In this document: one piece after another, positions 1 through 27,791 of the stretch
Layout of the letters: every line of letters starts with the position of its first letter
Numbering within the stretch: the stretch's first letter is position 1
Assembly: GCF_964204645.1 (NCBI RefSeq)
Contig: NC_134028.1
Coordinates: 4,190,501 to 4,254,500, forward strand
Reading direction: 5' to 3'
Origin: Tubulanus polymorphus
Lineage: Eukaryota > Nemertea > Palaeonemertea > Tubulaniformes > Tubulanidae
Length of the DNA stretch: 64,000 bases
Made by a program: the position numbers and the translations under genes
Notes under the pieces: generated by a model
What the model was told of the DNA's origin: nothing
What the model saw: the letters and a program-made list of their open reading frames with translations, nothing else
The model's database searches: none

Positions 1-69
1 GAATACATATAGTGTGTATGAATTACAATAACCTGCGCCCAGCCCAATAACATGGACTTTCAAGAGACT

Positions 70-278
70 TGAAAATATATTTTTTTTAAATTTCCCTCAA
101 CCCACTGAGCGCCATACAGGGCATTATTAGTGGATTTGATGTTTCTTTTTCCCAATGGGGGAGAGACCAGAGAAGAACCTTCGACCAAGAAACTCTGTCA
201 CCACCAGAGTTTGAACCCATAAACCCTGGATCGTCGAGACCAGTGACTGGCGGCTTGACCCACTCGGCCACTGCACCT
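70..278 (-). mobile_element. tRNA-derived SINE
   Basis: Read on the minus strand, the element starts near 278 with a tRNA-like head (GGTGCAGTGGCCGAGTGGG) that matches a class II (Leu/Ser-like) tRNA A box. A B-box-like GGGTTCAAACTC follows, then an unrelated body, then an A/T-rich tail at about 70-92. An internal pol III promoter plus a tail is the standard layout of a tRNA-derived SINE. It lies in the BMPR1 intron next to the catalytic-loop exon, in the same orientation as the gene. The family is not identified. A decayed tRNA pseudogene is less likely because of the long body and the tail. Confidence 0.65.
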
Positions 279-401
279 TCCTTACAAGTCACTCTACACA
301 CAAAAAGGAGAAATTCTATATTGATGAACTTGATATGAGTAGTGTTGCTTCTACTAGGCTACGCTGTAGAAAGGGGGATTCCGAGGGGGAACTAAATCTT
401 A

Positions 402-14255
<13,854 letters not shown>

Positions 14256-17200
14256 CTGAAATAGACAAAAAATGAATAAATATATTTCATATTTAAACAT
14301 ATTTTCTTGGGAGATGTTTTTTTAAAATTGCTAAGCGTTCTGTTTATGTCGAGGTAGGTCACTATCTGAGCTTTTCTTTTGAAGATTCCGCCAGGACTAT
14401 ACCATCTCTGCCACTTGACCCAATATTTCGATAGCAAATTTTTCGAAAAAAACTTAAAAATAATAAAATTGATTCCGCGAGTTAACACATCTATCGAGAG
14501 ATGATGTTGAACGCGGTGTTTTTCTTATCGGTTGTAACGCCTAGCCGTGCAGTTAGTCGGACTTTTTTCCGGCCGCCAAACGACGATAGCAAATATGCTA
14601 CGAGCCTCTATAAAGTATATATTAATAATAAAGTTAGACAAATATCGCTTGTATTTTCACTGATATAAAAATGTGTTATCTTCTATCGTCGAGATAAAAC
14701 ACTAGGAATGCGCGAGCGCGCACGCATCGATGTTTTCTTTATTTTGGTTCATATAGAGAAAGGTAGGAAGAGACCGGTTTATATTTAACTGACTGCAGTC
14801 CGAACTGCTTCGATACACGACTGAAACCCTGCGGATAGTCACGATAACACGACCGCGAGCCCAATCTAACCCGCGCCAACCATTCACACTGGTGCCCAGT
14901 GTCCATGCCTGATACAGCCATGTATTTGGACAGACCACAAACGTCAAGACTCAGGCATATGCCAAATTATAGCATGTGAATGCTAATTGGTTCGGTAAGT
15001 GACTCACCTCACTTGCCACAGCATCGTTCTGATAGCATTTGATAGCATTTTAGTAACGAGTGACTTACTTGCTCTAATTAGGCACGGGCCAAATTATTTG
15101 ACTCAAGCCCGACCGAGCCAGTAAGAATGCTACTTCGATAACGATGCTTTACCATCTAACCGAGAACCAGTTCTTTTAAAGAGTTAAATAAATCGACCCA
15201 AATTTATAAGTCAGCTGTGGATCTAGTTTAACTACTACTAGAACTACAATTAACTACCCTGGACATTACGCCTGAACCAACACGTGAGCGAGCGAGCGAA
15301 CGAACGTGCTTCACTTTTAATAAGCCGCATATCTGCATTCAATTCCGATTGTTACGTCACCGGCGTAGAAAAACAATTAATAGCTAGTCAATAATAACCA
15401 CTCAGTTGTCGACGTTTTGGGCCTTAAGAGATGGTTTTATTAGATGCGTATTTTTATTGGAAATTCAAACGGAAATATAATGGAAGAAGGCTTAAAACCC
15501 GGCGTTGGTGTAGACAGCGTCATATAATGACTGAAACCAACAGGGAGAAATATCTGATCAATGTTCCGTTCTCAATGTACGAACAACTCAACGCTATATA
15601 AAATAAATCAAACTGACTGAAATATATATTCGATAATGAAGAACAACAATATCATTTCAAATGTCACAATTCCCTGCGTAGTCTATTTAATGAATTACTT
15701 ATTGATATCAGTAGCAACTAAAATACATAAAAATTTCAGTAAACTTTTTCCACCATTGACCGGTTGCTCGAACAAATATCATGGTAACGAGGAAAATTCA
15801 ATTCTCACTATGGCATTTATCTGGTTGACTTTTGAGCAACTGACCGCAATACCATTACACTAAGCCCACCTTTCCAAAATCGTGAAGTTAACAAATTCTA
15901 GGTTTACATGTTTGTCGGATCAGTGTCTGATTAGAAAGAAAGAAGGTTTAAGTTTGTTTTGACTACATCCGATTTACGAGAGAGGCTCGAATAACCATAA
16001 AATTTATCGATTTCGAACTATACTATAAGTTAATGAAGCTATAAATCTTCTGTCAGCTTACATGAACGCGTCAGAAACTGATGTCAACGTTTTTGTCAAT
16101 GTTTCATTATTAATAATAGCTCAGTTGTCATCGCCATCTGTTAAACTATTATACACCCAACAATATCAAATGTTTTTTTTTTCTTCATCGGAGCCGGAAA
16201 AAACCTGACATAAATTTGACGGTTATGTCACGTAATTGATTTAAACGGCTCAGTGTATTACGACGTTCTGAATCAATTAGTTCTCATTGAAAAACGAATT
16301 GCTATTAAATTTTGCGTTGAAATAACGGGCGTTCAGCCGACGCTTCATGTACGCCTCACAGTTCTACCAGAAAATGATATTCGTTCAAACTACGCAAAAT
16401 CCTGAAACCAACGTGAAAATATCTTACGTCGCAAAAACGAATAATCAATTTCAAATCGTATTAAATAACTAATTTACATATAAAAACTCGAATAATCAAT
16501 ACTAGGATTAAGTTCATGAATTTCTCAATGAAATTTCTACCGTTGAATTTCATTGAGTTTTCAGATGCTTTAGCCGACCACGCACAATCAGATAATTCGA
16601 TTTCATATTTTTCAATGCCAGAGGTTCATTGCCATTTTCTAATTAAAATATATGAACGTCATGCGATAAGGAATGAGAGACCACCATTATCGCGATTAAC
16701 GAACTTTCATCGGCTATGAAGAAGGCGATGTGAACATTATAGAACTATTTTTTTGAGGAAGTGAGTATCCGAAACAAACCTCGCGAAGGCATCTGTGAGA
16801 TAGTGTTCACCTGCCTCAACTTCACCTCACACCTGGGCTTTACGAACTACTAAGAGATACACAGATATTCGCACCTAATATTCCGGTTAAACAGCTCATT
16901 GTTTTCGCGCCACGTGCCGAAAAATTCTCAGCATTGAAATACATTTAGAAAGTGATATACGCGAATCTATTATAGACTCAATTGGTTTTGGGAAGGAGAG
17001 GAGGTTTCTAGATATTGAATTCAGATACGAGTCCTTCGAAATACTGTAGAACAGACATCAACAAAGCAAGCCTAATTAGGTAAATATCGATTTCTACAAA
17101 AAAATGTCCTCATCGGTGCATAGGCAACATGGCGAGTTTTAGCTTCCTCCGTAGAAATAACTGAGAGATGAAAACAAGTGTTATAGAAATGATTGCGCCC

Positions 17201-19644
17201 TGAAGACGACACAATGAACGTGGTAAACATCCATTAATACATCGAAGATCGATTCCACGTGTTAGATTAACTTTCAAAACTACCTGCTACCTCTCGCTCA
17301 ATAAACCACTGAACTATCGTACTCATCATATTTCTTCCATATAATCCAAATTGCTGCGAGATTGCACCATGCACGAGGACATACATACACAAACCAAAAG
17401 AGAAAAGAAAAAACATTGACCTGATGACTTTTTCTAACTCAGTTTTGAAGATTTGCTATCTTTATCTATTTTTATAAGGGATACGACAGAAATTAGCGAT
17501 GCTTGATACAAACAATCTTATACAGAGTATCTTCTCTGGTATGAAATCCTCCATTTTCGGTATACTACATCAAAGTTTGACAGCAAACCGGTTTGCCTAT
17601 GATTAAAGTTTCTAATCAAGAAAACACTGCATTAGAATTAAATTAAACACCTCCATATAGTGAAAACAGAAATTTGTTGCATCCAGCTGGGATATGTTCA
17701 TTTTAACAAAAAAATCTAGTAACCTCAAAACACTAGGATACTACCTAAATCAAGCCCTCATTAGGTCCGCTCTATAAAGTACTGTTAGGAGGTGACGCTA
17801 GGCCTTGCGTGTATATTCAAACTGACTACTAGAATACAGGGTTTGAACTATTGTTGCCTCTATGGCATTTATGCGGCAATTTGTGTACCGATACACTCCA
17901 CTGTAAAAGCGAACGGCACCCGTTGTTGACCCGTTTTAACTGATTTGAAGAACGTGATTTTTCGTGCAGCTTGACAATTCCCATATCTTCATAAAAAGAC
18001 TTCAAAAATTCTCCATTCACCATTGACATTAAAACAATAATTCCATACCTTTTCTCTGTATCACATTTAGACTATTCCGTAGATGAAAGAGAAGTTGGCG
18101 TACGTAGTAAGATTATAAGTACATCGAATGTCGACGTTTTAGAATTGAATAAAAATTTGAAGTTCGTCGTATTGAAAAAGGGTGACGAATAACGCTTCTG
18201 GTTTCATCTAATTGAAGGGCTCTACAAAATGAAACTCCGGTCCTCTTCTAGAAGGGGGTACGATACTAAGTCAAATATTATTTCAATGATTCAGCATTGG
18301 TTAATGGAGCTAATAGGTTTTTGTGACGATCACTCATTGCGTCTGCGTCACGTATTAACGACATTAATCGCCGAATGACATTCAGTTTCCGAACGTGGCG
18401 TTTTAACGATGACCAAGGTCACGCGGAGGGAGTTCGTCATCATTAACAAGCGGACACGGCGTTATAAAAGAATTCCAAGACAGCGCCCCGTCCCAAACAA
18501 ACAACCTGTGTCCATATCCGCGATCAAAAAATTCAGGAAGGCAACAGTCTGTTATTACATCTACATAGAGTTCTACTATTTATACAGACAAAACAGTAGA
18601 CTCACTAGCCCCCCCCCCTCTCTCCCCGACGAGTCCAGGCATCAAGATACAACACTAGTAAAACGAGACAAGCGCCATACGGCGATTAACTATTCAAAGT
18701 ATTTATGGTTCCCGTAAGCCCGGTATCCGAATATCAAATAGCCACAGTGGGTACAGGTAACAATTTGTTCAGTGTTAGAGTGGCAAATTAATGAGGGAAT
18801 GCAGACCGACTGACTACTTAGTTAACAATAGTCGAGCAGAGACAGAATAGAAATACCGTCTTTTACTATATCTGTCTGATTACACCGCGCATGTGTAACG
18901 ATGGATGGACCGAGTCGCAATTTACAAATAGAACATTGAAATGCACTGCGTTGTTACGATCGTAATCCCAAAGCTTTCCTTTTCTTTTCAACGTCGTCTT
19001 GACCACTCATTAACCTAAACGAAACCTTTTTCGAACTTGTGTTATGAGTGGGCAGCATACGGACGACTGCTCTTCAGCAGTGCAAAGGATGAGGGCACAC
19101 ATTCATATTATCATTCGGGATAAGATGCTCTTCCAATATGGAATCTGGAAGCTTTATGGTACGACCATTGACTATAAAATTATTAGTTTTATGGTCCATG
19201 CTGCGACCAGATAAGAACCTTTACTAGGATGTAACACGATACGTTTCTTGGAATTTATTATATGTATACATTACATACCACACATATTCATTAGCCCAAT
19301 TTATATGTTTAATTTCAACCTACATACAACGACCACAAGTGAGGCAAAAGTCAACACAGATTTAGGTTTAGATATATTAACGATGATGTTTACAAACAAT
19401 GGCTCCACCGATCTGCTGAATTTTCTAGACTTTACAGAGGTAACACTGGGCCCCAGGCTCATACAGACATTACTCAAATGATATCTGCTGCTGATAACAG
19501 GCGGCCTATAGATGCAACCGAGAAGACTAATCTTTATGAATTTTTGATACAACTTACAGCCGCGTTCAGACACCATCAGACACCATCGCTTGTTCTGTAC
19601 CCGAAATAGACCTTGGATTAATCAAATGATTAATCCAGGACACA

Positions 19645-19914
19645 AATAGACCAATTTAGAATTGACCAAATCAATGCGTTGTATGTATTGACGTTTTGAG
19701 ACTAACTGTAATCACTGGTCCAGCTAAACTCAACACTGATTGACAGGCTAGGTTTCTATGATTCACACACATAGAAATGGCCTGATTTGAAATTCAGAAC
19801 TAACCCGGATCAGTCCTTTTGGCCTGGTCTATAATGGTCTATTGTTCCAAAATGGAAAAGACCAATTTCTTCTCGCAACTGTGAACGTATGGTCTGTTCT
19901 AAATTTGGAACGGA
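19645..19914. mobile_element. TIR element, copy 2 (inverted relative to 7621)
   Basis: Matches the reverse complement of 7621-7822 over most of its length. Matching blocks include the left end (GACCAATTTAGAA), TGATTGACAGGC with the nearby TTTCTATG...CACATAGAAATGG, and the right end (GTTCTAAATTTGGAACGGAC). It is some 70 bp longer than copy 1. Confidence 0.65.
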
Positions 19915-20029
19915 CTTAACTTCGAACAAATCCAGATAATGAAATGTGAATACATAACTTTATACGTAACTTGTTGCAGAAACTTTGAAATTCCGTATTC
20001 GAAGAATGTGTTTTGACTTCAGTTGACAT

Positions 20030-20850
20030 TAAACACAAATCTCGTTCTACTTTGTGTCGAGAGGAAAGCCGCGGACAATACCTCATAAATCATCTTCTCA
20101 CTGGGAGAATTTACTTTTTTTTCGAGTTCAGAAATCACACAAAGCAGACGAAAGGACGCGATCGGTCGCGCTTGGTCGCATGAAAAACCCGAATAACAGT
20201 ATAGGTCAACACCGTCGTAAAAAATTGTAGTCGACATTTCGAAAAATATCGTCCCGAAAAAAAAGAGAAAGAAAGAAACTCGATCATTTCGGGGTGTCGG
20301 GAGCAACGATTCACCGCGCGGGAACAACGTATAATTTACGAGCGCGAGTTATAGTCGAGATTCCACCGAAGAATCGGGAAAAAAAAATGAAAGATTCTCT
20401 TCGCTTCGTTGTCGTCGGCTGAATGGATAATTGGCGACATAAAATTCGTCCCGGTGACAAACGTCAACAATAAACTAAACTAAATATACCACACCGTTAA
20501 TCACTGCGCGATCAATTCCCCCGAAGTTCTGTCGGTTTTTTTCTTTAAATTTCGCCGTGATTTGAAGGGATAGCGGGGCGAGTGAGGGTGTTATGAATGA
20601 TTTCGTAATTACGCGAACCGGTGAATAACGTATCGCGCGGCGTACGTTATAATTTCCATTCGTCGAATTATTCTTTAACGACGTTTTCCGTGCGAACCGA
20701 ACTTCGCCCGGCCGCGCGCGAGAATTCGGCTGCTATGAAATTACGCCCGAACAGACGACCGCGGCTTTAGAAGTCGTTGGCGCCGTACGCGAATTATCAA
20801 AATATACCGATAATAAGCGAGTTTTTACGGCGCGGATAATAATACGACCT
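20030..20850 (-). promoter_or_regulatory. CpG-rich stretch, possible BMPR1 5' region
   Basis: Compared with the AT-rich surroundings this stretch is dense in CG dinucleotides (for example ATCGCGCGGCGTACG and CGGCCGCGCGCGAG near 20630-20720). That is often seen around promoters of broadly used genes. The BMPR1 gene runs leftward from somewhere above 14.3 kb and its first exon is missing, so this is the best candidate on composition. A 102-codon minus frame at 20327-20019 has no convincing signal peptide joined to a donor of the required phase. Confidence 0.25.
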
Positions 20851-22031
20851 CGGGCGGAGCGTAGACACCGTCAATAAAATAATTCAAATTCTTTCATCCG
20901 AATTGTGGTGACATGACAAAAAAAAGATGAACTCAGTCTTTCGTTTCGATATCTGCACCAGATTTCGGACGCGGGTTTAATTTCGTCGGTGGCAATAATA
21001 TTTGCGACTGAAGAGGAAATACAACAAGTCTGCGCCCGACTGATTACTATTCCATATTTACTATTTCCAGCGATTTGTGATCCCAATAATTTTATTCGCT
21101 GTCAAATTGATATCGAAGTGTGGAGACTTTTATTCGTAAACTGAAGGACCGTTACGAAATCTACAAAACAAACATATACCGAGCCTTTTGATCAGTGAAA
21201 AAGACTGATTGAGAGATGTGGATTTGAGAAAAGTGTCATATGTCGCCTATCGCGCGCGCGTGGAAATGTTTTTAGCTTCATGTGACAGCAGTAGAAATCA
21301 TTCATATCCATATTTTATCTTTCACAATCTGCTGTTCAGACTGATGAATTGAATTGAAGTGGCTAAAAATTGACATTCACACCAGATCACGCAGCTGCAA
21401 GTGACAGTCCATTCACGCAACGTTGTCTGGATTTTTAATATCTAACACCAAACTCAATTGATTCATTTTAAACTCGAAGCAGCCGGGCATCGGTTCACTC
21501 GCAACACGACATGATCGGTTATGAATGCGTGGGTTACCTGCGACATGAAGGGAAACTAGTCTTTGTCAGTCACAAGAGCTGCCAATGTGAGTTGTGAATG
21601 AGAGAGATGGTCGCATTGCAGAAAGTAAAAAATGCACAACTCGTTGCATTTTCAACTGGTGTCGCTGCTAGTCAAAAAGGTGCATGGTTCCAGATGCCTT
21701 TGCGACGTAATCATCATCACTGGCATTCGCAGAATCAAATCTCCAGGCCGCCTACACCCGGCTAAAGACTGCAGACAAGACAAGTGATACCCTGAACATG
21801 ATTCCCTCTAACAGGGTACCCTAAATAGTATTTCCATTCAGGCCCGATCATCTATTCAACATATATCCAGTGTTGCTAACAGAAAATCTATATCGTTATT
21901 TCAAAAATATGAACAATAGAGATGTACAACGAACCCTAACATTATCGTTTTTCTCCCCAGTACTTTCAGGTACTTATTCAATATTTCATACGAAACTCTT
22001 GAAAATTCGCCGGTAATGAATCAGGAATCAG

Positions 22032-22510
22032 CACACCATCTACATAACACTAGCTGAGCACACTGTCGTCTATATAGCCTAATACTAGTCCGGACACACG
22101 GTCTACATAATACTAGTCCGAGCACACAGTCTTTATAACACTAGTCCGAGCACACACGGTCTATATAGCCTAATACTAGTCCGGACACACGGTCTACATA
22201 ATACTAGTCCGAGCACACAGTCTTTATAACACGAGTCCGAGCACACACGGTCTATATAGCCTAATACTAGTCCGGACACACGGTCTACATAATACTAGTC
22301 CGAGCACACGGTCTTTATAACACTAGTCCGAGCACACACGGTCTATATAGCCTAATACTAGTCCGGACACACGGTGTATATAACACTAGTCCGGGTACAT
22401 GGTCTAAATAGCCTAACACTAGTCTGGACACATGGTCTACATAATACTAGTCCGAGCACACGCAACATTAGTCCGAGCACAGGCCGGGTGTATATAACAC
22501 TAGTCTGAGC
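22032..22510. repeat. minisatellite with higher-order unit
   Basis: Sub-units of 28-33 bp share ACTAGTCCG(A/G)(G/A)CACAC and differ in their middle (GGTCTATATAGCCTAAT, GGTCTACATAAT, AGTCTTTATAAC). The three types repeat in order as a larger unit of about 92 bp, seen three to four times before the array decays after about 22370. No coding potential. Confidence 0.9.
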
Positions 22511-23019
22511 AGCCAGAGCTTTAACAGTGGCTCAGTTGGGAAGTTATGTTGGATTCATCAATGAAACTACGATTTCTCGTTATGATTTCAAGTTTTCTGC
22601 AGCAGACATCGATGATCTCTTAATATTTATCATCCTATTGGCCTTGACCTTTGAGCCTACTCGTAGCAGCCGATGAAGCAACGACATTGCAGAGAATCCT
22701 GCAGTGACTCAAGGTTACGGTTCATATTTAATGAATTGTTTGATGGAATCGACGTAGATCAATCAATCAAGGCTGAACAGACGTATGAGAGACAAGTTTC
22801 ATTCCGGGATGAATCCCTCAATACTAGACATTTCATTCAGAGATGACAAGAAGCAAATGAGAAGAGTCCCGGAGCTGGATGAGACCACAAATCCCTGAGT
22901 CTCGCATGACATAGTGTGACGTTACTAACATCAGTCCTTAGTCTGGACAAAAAACAATGTATCAGAGAAAGAAGGGCCACAAAAATTAGGGTGCTGTTAC
23001 CAGGGCTCTTTTCCTTACC

Positions 23020-23310
23020 TAGATTACAAATTGTCCAAACCACTTATAAATCGCCAACTTAATCAAACAATAGTACATAAATGCCACTTGCCAATACCAA
23101 AGTGTTTTCATAAGATTTGTTATCGCATGTGTAGTAAGAAGTTTAGGCATGTGGCTTAAAATGCAAAATAGAAGGAAAGTTTTTATTTTGAGACCATTTT
23201 CTGATTCTTCAAACCATTTCCATAGCCATCGAGAAAAAAACATAATTTCCATAGCCATGAAAAAATACCCATTTCCCAAAACTTTCGAAAACACGTAAGA
23301 ACCCTGTGTT
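23020..23310. repeat. dispersed repeat, copy A
   Basis: About 300 bp that is similar in direct orientation to 24480-24790. Shared landmarks are TTTTCATAAGATTTGTTATC (copy B has TTTTCATGAATTTTGTTATC), the AGGCATGTGGCTTAAAAT block and the CCATTTCCATAGCC(A/G)T block. A 113-codon minus frame inside it is most likely a repeat artefact. Confidence 0.6.
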
Positions 23311-24479
23311 ACACAACCAAAGAAATCAAAAGAGCTCATAATAAAGCGGCCATAAGTCATGACCTCGGTAGAGCAATAAAACGGATCGGTGCTATTACTA
23401 GAGGTCTTTCCATGAAATTTCCCAATAAACAGCAGAATGAGACAGGCTCCAATTTTACGCTATTATTGACACTCCCGTAATTTACAACGCAATTTTATCC
23501 GATCCGTAAATTGGGGTGGACCGCGGTATCAACTACACCGACGTAATTATGGGAAAAACTCTCGAAATATTACACTAATTGATAATTGATAACAAGTGCG
23601 TGTAGAATTACACAGAAACAATTATACATATAATATACTGACATAACATTTTACATAAAAAGCCTATAACCGCATCTAACATTTATGTACTTTGATGAGA
23701 CAAAAGTGAACAAGTGATTGCCACTGAGCATAAGACAAGACTCAAGATATAGCGATTACTGACTACCATCTTAATACAAGGTGCCTACAGATCAGTCATT
23801 CTTGGGATATAAAGAGTTTTCAAGGAGTTTTAAAGGAGAAAATTGCGAATTTCGAGGAAGCATCCGCATCACTTTAATATCCTAATTACTGTAGACTCCT
23901 CCCAAATCGGTACTGTTTATCTCGGTAAATCATTAACTCAGTGGTTTCGTAAGCAAATTTTCATCCTAGACACTACCTAAACTCAGTTTCTAAGAAGGTA
24001 ACTGCCTAATCGGGCTGGTCCTGAGTTAACCAATTTAGGCGTAGTTTACTGTACAAATACAAACTAGACAAAAATTTCTATTTTCCAAAATTCAAGGAGT
24101 TTTAAATGAGTTTCAGGCATTTTTCAAACACCTTTAGAAGCATTTTCCGTTTAGATGAAAATTTTTAAAGGAATTAAGGAGTCATAGGGACCCTGTTTAT
24201 ATACACGGTTTCGAGACTTATTGTTGTAAGGGGGGGAAGAACTATTTCTGATGTGGGAGTATCATTTTCTCCCGACTTTCATGAGTTATTTTTCTGTTTC
24301 GATACAGATACAGAACCTCTTCCGATGAGCTATGAGATCGAGCTAATTTGTGATTTGCCTCAACTCGTGCCGATGTGAAAAGTAATACTATGTAAACCGG
24401 TTCGAGAATCCTTGTAATTACAGTTTCTCTGTATCTATTACAAATACATGGTTCTTACAGGTTTCCCAATTTCATTTTC

Positions 24480-24790
24480 CATAACTTTTACGTACCCAGA
24501 TTATAAATTTTCATACCCCTACACTACACATAACCACAACAGGCAATGTAGGCCAAATCAATATAAATAAGTGCCGATTATCAATATCATTGATAATGTT
24601 TTTCATGAATTTTGTTATCAAATGTGTCTTAAGACATTAAGGCATATAGCCTGAAATTCAAAATAAAAGGAAAATTCTGTTTTCAGACTTATTTATTTTT
24701 ACTTCTTTATTTTTTTCCATACCATTTCCATAACCGTAGAGAAAAGCTAAATTTCCATTCCTTTCCCAGGGCCTGGAAAAAATTCACATC
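24480..24790. repeat. dispersed repeat, copy B
   Basis: Diverged direct copy of 23020-23310. It carries TTTGTTATCAAATGTGTCTT, AGGCATATAGCCTGAAATTC and CCATTTCCATAACCGTAGAG in the same order. Its ends are not sharp and no target duplication is seen. Confidence 0.6.
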
Positions 24791-25626
24791 CTCCAAAACC
24801 TTGCAAATAGTTCACAAATATGGATGGAGGTTTATTATCCATTTCCATCTGGGAAACTTTACAAACAACCCATAAATCATCGGAGTAGGGTCAACGTTCT
24901 ATCATAAAGAAACAGCTTGTAATATTCATGTTTTCTACGATGAAAATAGATATATTAATAAGTGAGTACTCATTTCACATATCAGTTTCCTGTACGTATT
25001 ACAAAATCCTATTATGTCATCACATTAACGCAGACACCAACCGAGCCAGACACATGTAATAACTACCTTGAACCCGAATATAAATCACCAAAACTGGTGT
25101 TGTTCTAACAACTGACAGAATAATTACGTCACTTATATCGGCAATTTGCTCGTTATCGACCCTTCAAACCAGACACTTGATGCCAGTACGACGATGAGCG
25201 AAAACTACGACTAAAATCATTTTTAATAATTCCCATACCAACCGTTTCACATATCCTGCGATGATCCCTCGTCATTTCTAAGTAAAGGAAATTATCATTT
25301 TCTTTTCTAGTCTACGGACGTTTTTATTCGGGCTTTTTTTTTTGGTTGTTGCACATATTATATTTGTTAGTGTGAAGCGTAATTTTTGCGTATCGCCAGT
25401 AGACAAATTATCGCAAGGCACGCTGTTAACAAAGTAAATACAATACACATACTGTTCTATAATAATGTATCATGTGTTATTCAGTGTGGAAACAGTAATA
25501 GTAACGACACTATGGACTAATTAATGAGTAATAAAAATGTCTCATTAAATCTAAGCATCACACAGAAGCATGAAAAATTTACCCCTGAAAATCAACGTTG
25601 ATAACATAGAAAATGATTCCGCTCAA

Positions 25627-25773
25627 CAGTGGAACGTCGTTATAACGGAACCAGAAAATCTGTTTGTTATAACCGATAGTTTGTTATTCAAGTGCGAAAT
25701 TATCAAAGTTGTTCTATTTGGGTTTGTAATAACTTGATAAATTGGCATCAGTGGTTGTTACATGGTGCCACTG
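25627..25773. mobile_element. pogo/Tigger-like MITE
   Basis: The left end CAGTGGAACGTCGTTATAAC and the right end ATGGTGCCACTG are inverted-repeat ends of the kind seen in pogo/Tigger elements. TA follows the right end, as expected for TA target duplication, but the left flank has lost it. It is 147 bp and non-coding. Confidence 0.55.
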
Positions 25774-27782
25774 TATAAAAGAGCATCGGCCTCAAAAGAG
25801 TGTTTCGGATTCTTTTCTAGTATTGAGCATAAAACACAGAATTATCATGTTTCAGAGAACTCAACGAAATAAACGATAACCGATGATAAAGATTTAATAT
25901 CGTGAATTATCATTTGAAAATGTTACGTCTGGAACAAACCCACAGACGAGGGAAGTCCTTAAAACATGTTTCGACACCTGTTGCCAGAACTAAACTGATT
26001 AATCTTTCATAAGGCAGCAGCAGCAGCACACGTGTGGAATAGCAACAAACACAGCTGATTATTGTGCTGATATGTGACACAGACACCACATCAGATAGGC
26101 CCTAGATAAATGATAGTTCATCCATCTCTTTTTCAAATATTAATGAAGTCAGAAGAGCAATTGATTTTTGAAAGTGTAATCATCCATTGGAATGAACCTA
26201 CTAATAGGACGGTTACATCGACCAGTTTTTTTTTTCTCTATAAAATATCTCTTGAGGAAAACTTATTAGTACGTGTAACTACACGGATCTTACAAATGGA
26301 AAACAAGTTCCATACAAAAGTAGACACAGCTTACAACGTTTGTTCATCAATCAATAGAGAAAGGACAATTTATTTTCACACCTATGGCGTTGGATATGGA
26401 CTAAAGACATGACAAAAAGCAATTTATATAATTTATTCGACAATGTGAGCCCACCTGACCAGTTAAACAATCGACTGACCTATTTCGTTTCAATACCGAC
26501 AGAAATTTCTCTAAAGCTGTAAACATTTATGCCTTCCGGGGAAGTGGATAGTCTTAAAAACAACTTAACACAAGACAATTCAGTCGACACAGACCCCCAG
26601 ACGGGTCATGGAAAAATGATGGCGAATTATGTACGCTTCGAATGATCAAACAAAAAGATTTCAGAAATTCATTTATTCGCGTTCAAATGCGTTGGGTTAG
26701 ACTAATAGGGTTTGTATGGGAAAATTCCGTGTTTAGATTAAGCCTATATAACAACAAGACAAAATCGCCGGTACTTGATTTACACACTATAGGCCTACAG
26801 TACATCTATAGTATATGAGCTCATGTCTGGTTCAGGTATCCATCAGAAATTTCTATCTGCGTAATGCAAAATTTGATTAAGATCTACGAAAAACGTGAAA
26901 TCATTGATATAAGGACTACTAGGCTAGGTAGAATAAGTCGACTACCATTTCTTGATCATAAATAAGTCACTACCCATACCAGTAAACCCTAAAAAAGGTG
27001 AAAGGCCAATCTAATTGAATTGAATACTGGGTTAGATAAAAGAAAAACTGTCAATTTCACGGACGTAAATCATGAACCTGACTTCGTCAATCAGATATCT
27101 ATATTTGTTTGTTATTGTAAAAAACAGGTCAAATTTTCACTTTTTATCTTCTTCGCGAGCGTAACATGCAGGGCATAACAGCTGAAAAAACATGGATTGC
27201 CATCGGAAATCGTCATTTCAAACGCTCCACGGAACAAAGAACGGCCAAATCTATATAAAGCAACGGTACTCACCGAAATTAGTGTATCCGATAACGAGAA
27301 ATATCACAGAAAATACAAGACTAAAATCAAAACCACGTCCGTGGTCCGCCATTTTTCATTTTACACTGACCAATTATGACGTCACTAATTGGATGTTCCG
27401 TTCTTCTCCCGCTAGGAATCAACACATGCGCGCTGAGAGGATGACACCCGCAAGTCTACCATAAACGAGCGTTCATTCGTTGCGTTTATTGTATTATCAG
27501 ATTCATTTTCACGTCGAAATTGTTTCTTTTCACTGTAAAGTGAAGGGTTTGATTATTTGATAAGTCGAACGAAAGATTTTAGTGGAAAATTGAGACAAAA
27601 AAACTCGAAAACCTCAATGGAACGAGTCGTATTCTTATGAAATCATTCACATTCATCTAAGTTCGAAATGTATTGAAATTCTTGGCTGTTTCGAATGTAA
27701 TTTTGGTAAGAAAACAAAAGACCCGAGTTCTTGCCAGCGTAAATCAACCGTTTAGTCCGTAATCCACATTTTAGCGTCATTA

Positions 27783-27791
27783 AAGATGGCG
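27783..27791 (+). promoter_or_regulatory. YY1-like motif upstream of ATP5MF
   Basis: AAGATGGCG matches the YY1 core and lies about 260 bp before the ATP5MF start codon. YY1 sites are common in promoters of nuclear genes for mitochondrial proteins. The transcription start itself cannot be placed. Confidence 0.3.

Noticed and set aside
20019-20327. 102-codon minus frame in the CpG-rich block as the BMPR1 signal-peptide exon
   Set aside because: The hydrophobic part is not followed by a phase 1 donor in a suitable place, and the sequence has no typical signal cleavage region. Kept only as a possible untranslated region.
23019-23360. 113-codon hydrophobic minus frame
   Set aside because: It lies within a dispersed repeat that recurs at 24480-24790, where the frame is not kept.
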